In this document: piece by piece, positions 15,801-19,203 of the stretch | Layout of the letters: the number at the start of each line of letters is the position of its first letter | How positions within the stretch are numbered: position 1 is the first letter of the stretch | NCBI GenBank assembly: GCA_030740295.1 | Contig: JASLXP010000860.1 | Coordinates: forward strand, 1 to 19,203 | Reading direction: 5' to 3' | DNA: 19,203 nucleotides | Source of the DNA: Planctomycetota bacterium | Lineage (GTDB): Bacteria > Planctomycetota > PUPC01 > JACPCR01 | Translations under genes and position numbers: made by a program | Notes under the pieces: generated by a model | The model's input: the letters and a program-made list of their open reading frames with translations, nothing else | Told to the model about the DNA's origin: nothing | Databases searched by the model: none

Positions 15801-16522
15801 GCTTTGGCAGCCTGATTCCGGCGGACGGCCTGCTCAGTGCTCCGAACGAGTCCACCGGCTGCGTCTGCAACTACAGCATCTTCACCTCCCTGGCCCTGGC
15901 CCACATGCCGGATGTGGACGTCTGGGGGGCCGCGCGAGAGAAGGCTGCCAATGACCGCATCGGCATCAACCTGGGCGCGCCGGGAGACCGAACCAGCGAA
16001 GAGGGAACGACCTTTTTCCAATATCCTCTCACCGCCTGGCGCAACAGGCTGAGGCGCAGCAGCCCTTTGCAGGATCGCGCTCTGGAGAAAGCGGCCGGGA
16101 AGAGGCGCGACCTGGTGGTGTCTGTCGTCCCGGACAAACCGGAGGAGTTTCAGTTTCCCTCGATGATCCTGCCCGGCGAGAAACTGAACTGGATCGGCAG
16201 CTCAGGGATGCGAGGTATTGAAGGGATCAGATTGGAGTTCGGGCGACTTCAACTCCGGCACGGGAAGTTGCGTCTGTATTTCTGCGAGTTCGAGGCCACT
16301 GCTGCAGGCCAGCGTGTCCTCGACGTCTCGATCAATGGAAAGGCAGTGCTCCCCAAGGTTGACGTCTTCAAAGAGGCCGGCGGCCAGAAGAAGATGCTGG
16401 TCAGAGAGATCGAACACCTGGACTTCGGGAAAGAACTCGTAATCGGCCTGAAGCCTGCCGCAGAATCCAAACTCGAGCAGGCCATCCTGTGCGGCATCGA
16501 ACTGATCAAGCAGAAGCCCTGA
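12815..16522 (+). CDS. Secreted double PQQ-type beta-propeller protein with Rossmann-like and malectin-like domains
   Basis: A 1235-residue predicted secreted protein. It begins with a clear signal peptide (MHNLFIACLALVISSSARA, cleavage before SEDDW). Domains: first propeller about 25-460 (LDLASGKRKWSFFANG, LDATSGKLKWMQSGG, LDAETGDVLWRN); a degenerate methyltransferase-like Rossmann domain about 464-590 (VVGFDSDAEKIRKLHEELVSLGL); second propeller about 610-1050 with conserved cysteine motifs (RGCNPHIGCP, RPSCFGSLIPADGLL, TGCVCNYS); and a malectin-like carbohydrate-binding-type domain about 1128-1235 (VLDVSINGKAVLPKVDVFKEAGG and a final AILCGIELI). It shares its overall logic with the preceding gene, suggesting the two arose by duplication and act together at the cell surface or periplasm, perhaps in binding or processing polysaccharide. 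That role is inferred from the malectin domain only. Confidence 0.87.
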   Translation: MHNLFIACLALVISSSARASEDDWPTYGHGVQRQHSTKHQLAKKLNPEWEVSFPAPRPAWSSEPRMHIDMAYEPVLVGDTVFIGLNSTDEVIALDLASGKRKWSFFANGPVRRPPAVYEGKVYFTSDSGHCYCLDATSGKLKWMQSGGLTEKYVLGNGRIISQWAARSGVLVKDSKVYFGSGVWPFMGTFIQCLDAETGDVLWRNTRSSNFYSRHPHGAFGISGVSPQGPMALCGETLIVSNGRSRPMRFNAGTGKRLWFETGWQDGCASVAGAGDKYFNGAYLFDLETCTLGFSLADGRARKSWQFRPVVEGNHAWSPGKVIRRWNLDSRPMPFVDTNDKLRYDYPYKQLTSRKPLASSELAKSPSCDQVWIKAGGQLFAGKGKKLMALGAADGAELWSHTFQADIGSVIAGQRKLLVSTVDGSLHCFGEGTGTPKIVSYRETGNAEAPPSGVTKLNELLATGDENDGYCLVAGIENGDLVKALALKSDFHFVVGFDSDAEKIRKLHEELVSLGLYGTKVDLVTGDPAGLPPYLMKLICSERKLTAYDARMVFDKLRPYGGRACFDLAAKLEKLNLSGAAIERKGDFVVLSRDGALPGAAHWTHNNGTPGNTMASEDTAIRGPLGVTWYGGPAGQDNFINRHDGAPRSLVARGRVFSQKKDLVTCYDAYTGQILWQKVIEGLTGILDKRAHIYTPNAFVTLGGNMVALPDALYAETGSQCLLLDPADGREQKAFRLPGDATWGTIQILDDTLVVLGDTQLNEEWKNPDEKRPEKKTHKFGFGTDPWNGGVHRALYALDRHTGKVLWKRDASYAYRSSGLALGNGKVFVIDFAPQAVVQRFARRGIKGSGDGAELVALDLKTGRELWKQAEGITGSWLGYSRQADVLVEVPDGTIHGYDEVKGRAWQGGNGKQLYEIKGKRFVGIVITGDRMHHWYAHDIRTGKALGYGSLNRGRGCNPHIGCPTMLTFRTSSSGYLDLTEARSGLVALTGFRPSCFGSLIPADGLLSAPNESTGCVCNYSIFTSLALAHMPDVDVWGAAREKAANDRIGINLGAPGDRTSEEGTTFFQYPLTAWRNRLRRSSPLQDRALEKAAGKRRDLVVSVVPDKPEEFQFPSMILPGEKLNWIGSSGMRGIEGIRLEFGRLQLRHGKLRLYFCEFEATAAGQRVLDVSINGKAVLPKVDVFKEAGGQKKMLVREIEHLDFGKELVIGLKPAAESKLEQAILCGIELIKQKP

Positions 16523-16648
16523 GCGCTTCGAGCCGCCAACTCGAAGATGAGAGCACTCCCCGGCCCTTGAGGCCAGAGCATCTGCGCTCCCTCCCTTCCC
16601 CACTTCTGCGTCAAACATGAGGTATGTTAGAGAGGAATGAACAGCGTG

Positions 16649-16656
16649 AAAGGAGG
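16649..16656 (+). promoter_or_regulatory. Strong ribosome binding site of the ornithine cyclodeaminase gene
   Basis: AAAGGAGG five bases before ATG 16662, close to the ideal consensus. Together with the 139-base gap after the propeller gene, it suggests a new transcription unit; no promoter was identified with confidence. Confidence 0.75.
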
Positions 16657-16661
16657 CCGTT

Positions 16662-17891
16662 ATGGTCACGGAAAAACTCATCCTCGACGGTCATATTCTC
16701 GACTCTCTGACACTCTCCAAAGTACTGGATCGCCTTTCGGAAGGAGGCGTGCAATTTGACGTAAAGAAATTTGAAGTGGGACATGGCAGTAGAGACGAAA
16801 GCCACGCAGAGATTGAGCTGACTGCCACGGACGAAGCCCAGTTGCGCCGCCTGGCGAAAGAGCTCGAACCCTACGGCGGCCTCACAGAACTCGATGATGC
16901 GACAGTCGCACCCGCGCCCGCTGATGGTGTCTTCCCGGACGGCTTCTATTCGACCACTAACCTGGAGACTTGTGTTCGTATCAGAGGCTCTCTGCTTAAG
17001 GTTGAGCATCCCGAGATGGATTGCGGCATTGTGATTCGCAATCGGGGCAGTAACCGGAACGCAGAAACCATCCCCATCCATCGTGTGCGAAAAGGAGATC
17101 TGATCGTTACAGGCGAACAGGGCGTCAGGGTGGCAGAGATGCATCCTGAGGAGGAGAGGGGTGACGCATTTCATTTCATGGGCAGTGAAGTCTCGATGGA
17201 GAAATCCAAAGAGCGGGCAGTGTTCGCTGTGGCCGAGGCCATGCGGGAAGCTCGTGCCGCAGGCGAGAGGATTCTGTTCGTCGGCGGCCCCGCCATCATT
17301 CATACGGGAGCGGGCCGGTCCTTGGAGAGAATGATCCTCGAAGGCTGGATCGATGTACTGTTCGCCGGCAACGGCTTTGCCACGCACGACATGGAATGCG
17401 CGCTTTACAGCACTTCCCTCGGCGTGAATCTGAACTCCGGTAGAGCCATGCCAAACGGTCACCAGCATCACCTGCGGACCATCAACCAGATCCGTCAGTG
17501 TGGAAGTATCCGCCAGGCCGTCGAGCAGGGCCTTCTGCAAAGCGGCATCATGCACGCCTGTGTCGTGTCTGATGTGGATTACGTACTGGCTGGCAGCATT
17601 CGCGACGATGGCCCTCTGCCCGACGTGATTACTGACGTCACGGTGGCCCAGGACACCATGCGCGAAAAACTTGAAGGCGTCGGCCTTGCGCTGATGGCCG
17701 CGTCCCTTCTGCACTCCATTGCCACGGGCAACATGCTGCCGGCCAGGATCAGAACTTTCTGCATCGACGCGAACGCGGACAGTGTGCTCAAGCTTACGGA
17801 TCGCGGCACGCACCAGGTGCACGGCATCGTCACCGACTGTTCGCTTTTTCTGAAGGAGCTGGGCGAAGAACTATGCGGAGGCCGACCATGA
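16662..17891 (+). CDS. LOR/SDH-type ornithine cyclodeaminase (TIGR00300-like)
   Basis: A 409-residue cytoplasmic protein of the LOR/SDH family, whose best-known members are the archaeal-type ornithine cyclodeaminase and the C-terminal half of cyanobacterial ArgZ/AgrE, converting ornithine to proline and ammonia with bound NAD+. Residues 1-85 form the N-terminal LOR/SDH domain (ILDSLTLSKVLD, FDVKKFEVGHG). The middle (95-180) contains the conserved FYSTTNLETCVRIRG and HPEMDCGIVI segments. The nucleotide-binding region is about 203-240 (RILFVGGPAIIHTGAG, then DVLFAGNGFATHDMECAL). GHQHHLRTINQIRQCGSI (266-283) and the end with SLLHSIATGNMLP and CIDANADSVLKLTDRGT are also typical of the family. The stop overlaps the start of the arginine dihydrolase gene by four bases, tying the two functions. 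The exact reaction is inferred from family and context. Confidence 0.88.
   Translation: MVTEKLILDGHILDSLTLSKVLDRLSEGGVQFDVKKFEVGHGSRDESHAEIELTATDEAQLRRLAKELEPYGGLTELDDATVAPAPADGVFPDGFYSTTNLETCVRIRGSLLKVEHPEMDCGIVIRNRGSNRNAETIPIHRVRKGDLIVTGEQGVRVAEMHPEEERGDAFHFMGSEVSMEKSKERAVFAVAEAMREARAAGERILFVGGPAIIHTGAGRSLERMILEGWIDVLFAGNGFATHDMECALYSTSLGVNLNSGRAMPNGHQHHLRTINQIRQCGSIRQAVEQGLLQSGIMHACVVSDVDYVLAGSIRDDGPLPDVITDVTVAQDTMREKLEGVGLALMAASLLHSIATGNMLPARIRTFCIDANADSVLKLTDRGTHQVHGIVTDCSLFLKELGEELCGGRP
17876..17881 (+). promoter_or_regulatory. Ribosome binding site of the arginine dihydrolase gene
   Basis: CGGAGG lies inside the end of the upstream gene, six bases before ATG 17888, and selects that start over ATG 17873. 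Confidence 0.65.
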
Positions 17892-18772
17892 AAGCCCGCG
17901 TGTTGCTCTGCCCGCCGGATCACTATCAGGTACGCTACGAGATCAATGCCTGGATGGATGTCCGCCGGCCAGTTTCAGTCGCCCGTGCCCGATTTCAGTG
18001 GGAGAGATTGCTGAGCTATCTCAATCGCTCCTGCGAGGTCTTCATGATTCCCCAGTCGCCTTCTTGCCCTGACCAGGTTTTCACGGCGAACGCTGGATTG
18101 GTGATTGGACGGGACAGAATCCTGCTCAGCCGGTTCCGGCATGATGAGAGAAGAGCGGAGGAAAGACAGTATCGGGAATGGTTCGTGAACAACGGCTTTG
18201 AGAGCCTGGAAGTGCCGGAAGACGTCGCTTTCGAGGGCGAAGGAGATGTCCTGGCGTTTCAGGACAAATGGCTCGCCGGGTACAGACTCCGCAGCGATAT
18301 TCATTCCCACCATTTTCTCTCCGACCTGACCGGCAAAGAAGCCCTGTCTCTCGAGCTCATCGATCCGCGACATTACCACCTGGACACGGCTCTCTTTGTC
18401 CTGGACGAAGAAACGATCGTGTACTATCCGGGGGCCTTCGACAGCTATGCCAGACGAGTCATCGAATCCCTTGCCGAAACCATCCACGTCCTCCCTCACG
18501 AAGCCAGGCGCTTCGCGTGCAACAGCGTCGTAATGCGTGATGCCCGTACTGTATTAATGCCGGCCGGCTGCCCGCGCCTCAGCCATCAGCTCGTCCGAAG
18601 GGGTTTCAAAGTCAACCCGATCCCCATGAGCGAATTCATCAAGAGCGGCGGCGCCTGCAAATGCCTTGTCTTGTTCCTCGACGCGGCCGCGGGCGGCCCG
18701 GAAAAAAGAAAGTCTCCTCGCCTGCCGGCGATCGGCAGGAGGAGGGGGCACCGAGCGTCCATCCGGGGCTGA
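17888..18772 (+). CDS. Arginine dihydrolase / amidinotransferase-fold protein (ArgZ N-domain-like)
   Basis: A 294-residue guanidine-modifying enzyme of the DDAH/arginine deiminase fold. Cyanobacterial relatives convert arginine to ornithine, CO2 and two ammonia, without citrulline release. Likely active-site residues are Asn20 (YEINAWM), Asn68 (FTANAG, where DDAH-type enzymes carry an acidic residue), the acidic loop FEGEGD (115-120), His164 (YHLDT) and the nucleophile Cys259 (GGACKCLVL). Asn at the FTAN position marks dihydrolases rather than deiminases or DDAH, so arginine dihydrolase is favoured. The core ends near 265; the remaining 29 residues are Arg/Lys/Pro-rich, unlike the family, and run over a DNA hairpin, as if the original stop were lost. 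ATGA overlap with the cyclodeaminase gene means coupled translation; in cyanobacteria these two activities form one fused protein with the dihydrolase first. Confidence 0.87.
   Translation: MKARVLLCPPDHYQVRYEINAWMDVRRPVSVARARFQWERLLSYLNRSCEVFMIPQSPSCPDQVFTANAGLVIGRDRILLSRFRHDERRAEERQYREWFVNNGFESLEVPEDVAFEGEGDVLAFQDKWLAGYRLRSDIHSHHFLSDLTGKEALSLELIDPRHYHLDTALFVLDEETIVYYPGAFDSYARRVIESLAETIHVLPHEARRFACNSVVMRDARTVLMPAGCPRLSHQLVRRGFKVNPIPMSEFIKSGGACKCLVLFLDAAAGGPEKRKSPRLPAIGRRRGHRASIRG
18702..18744 (-). terminator. Hairpin plus T-run on the minus strand, overlapping the arginine dihydrolase 3' end
   Basis: CCTGCCG (18721-18727) and CGGCAGG (18733-18739) form a perfect stem around a 5-base loop, extended by CTCCT (18714-18718) with AGGAG (18740-18744). 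Read on the minus strand it is followed by a T-rich run (complement of 18702-18711), as in an intrinsic terminator for transcription coming from the right. No minus-strand gene is visible to its right in the window. Confidence 0.45.
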
Positions 18773-18804
18773 AGCGGCGAGTCCTCCAAGACGGAGTCGT
18801 TTTG

Positions 18805-19033
18805 ACGGATTTCAGGGGCGAAGCCCCGGCTGTCTGCCTAGCCCAGCCCAACGGGCTGGGTGAATGGTACAGAGATCCTTAGGGGTAACGCCCCGGCCAT
18901 TTACAGGAAGGCCATTCATTTGGGCAAATGACCGGGGCGTTGCCCCTAAGGATGATCTGCCCGAAACCCAGCCCGTTGGGCTGGGCTAGGCAACCGGCCC
19001 GGGGGCTTTGCCCCTGAATGTCTACAAATCCGT
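18805..19033. repeat. Near-palindromic MITE/REP-like element built of nested hairpins
   Basis: Two imperfect arms of about 100 bases (18805-18903 and about 18927-19033) are reverse complements around a roughly 23-base centre. Each arm contains the same three smaller hairpins in order: a GGGGC-GCCCC type (AGGGGCGAAGCCCC), CCCAGCCCAACGGGCTGGG, and GGGGTAACGCCCC. The outermost bases match as ACGGATT with AATCCGT. It codes for nothing: short frames across it lack start signals. The form fits a non-autonomous mobile repeat or a REP-type composite; its outer ends show no certain target-site duplication. Confidence 0.8.
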
Positions 19034-19203
19034 AAGATTGGTCTCGTCTCGGCCTACTAGGGCGATTGAGCAGTTCTATCGGAATTTGAGAACGAGATCG
19101 GTATGGGACGTTTTTCTCTCTGTCGACTCTCGTGAGCGTGGCGATTCCAACTTCACCGATAAACGTCCTCAGTCCTGTCTACACCTGATAAGGAGCAAGA
19201 TCT
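19034..19203. other. Non-coding end of window with possible leader structure
   Basis: No gene is visible. GGACGTTT (19106-19113) and AAACGTCC (19161-19168) form an 8-base inverted repeat enclosing 47 bases, so a transcript could fold here. AAGGAG at about 19192-19197 near the window end may be the ribosome binding site of a plus-strand gene starting just outside. Low certainty. Confidence 0.3.

Noticed and set aside
16611..17822. 403-codon minus-strand open frame opposite the ornithine cyclodeaminase
   Set aside because: Antisense shadow of a well-recognised LOR/SDH protein with a strong ribosome binding site.
18661..18882. Short plus-strand frames crossing the palindromic element
   Set aside because: They translate hairpin repeat DNA (GEAPAVCLAQPNGLGE-like strings) and have no ribosome binding site.

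Overview
The window reads as a bacterial chromosome segment of moderately high GC. The best guess for its source is Planctomycetota or a related environmental phylum. The main reason is a pair of secreted giant PQQ-type beta-propeller proteins that each carry a degenerate methyltransferase-like domain, a combination I associate with that group. No taxonomic marker gene is present, so this is an inference. I see no tRNA, rRNA, CRISPR array, integrase or transposase.

Layout. (1) Positions 1-2952, plus strand: the C-terminal part of a CusA/CzcA-type heavy-metal RND efflux pump, then a metallo-beta-lactamase-fold hydrolase. (2) Positions 3057-9476, minus strand, the most notable region. In transcription order it holds a PARP1-like poly(ADP-ribose) polymerase (lysine-rich tail, WGR, helical regulatory domain, ART domain with H-Y-E triad); an unknown protein with an N-terminal helical domain and two AbrB-like C-terminal repeats; an ADP-ribosylglycohydrolase of the DraG/ARH type; and, after a gap of about 350 bases, an NAD+-dependent DNA ligase ending in two BRCT domains. 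(3) Positions 9804-16522, plus strand: the two secreted beta-propeller proteins, almost certainly one operon. (4) Positions 16662-18772, plus strand: a LOR/SDH-type ornithine cyclodeaminase overlapping by four bases an arginine dihydrolase. (5) Positions 18773-19203: no gene, but a 229-base near-palindromic element built of nested hairpins and a possible leader for a gene beyond the window.

How the genes may work together. The minus-strand cluster looks like a compact bacterial counterpart of eukaryotic PARP-dependent strand-break repair: a DNA-break-sensing writer of ADP-ribose, an eraser, and a BRCT-bearing ligase, with writer and ligase both using NAD+. The PARP and ligase genes share an identical 18-base translation start region. 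The ligase carries a QLSLF sequence matching the bacterial sliding-clamp-binding consensus, and the ADP-ribosylglycohydrolase begins with a similar-looking QLNFGF. Alternatively the cluster could be a stress or anti-phage NAD+-linked system. The arginine pair encodes as separate proteins the two activities that cyanobacteria fuse in ArgZ/AgrE, giving a predicted route arginine to ornithine to proline.
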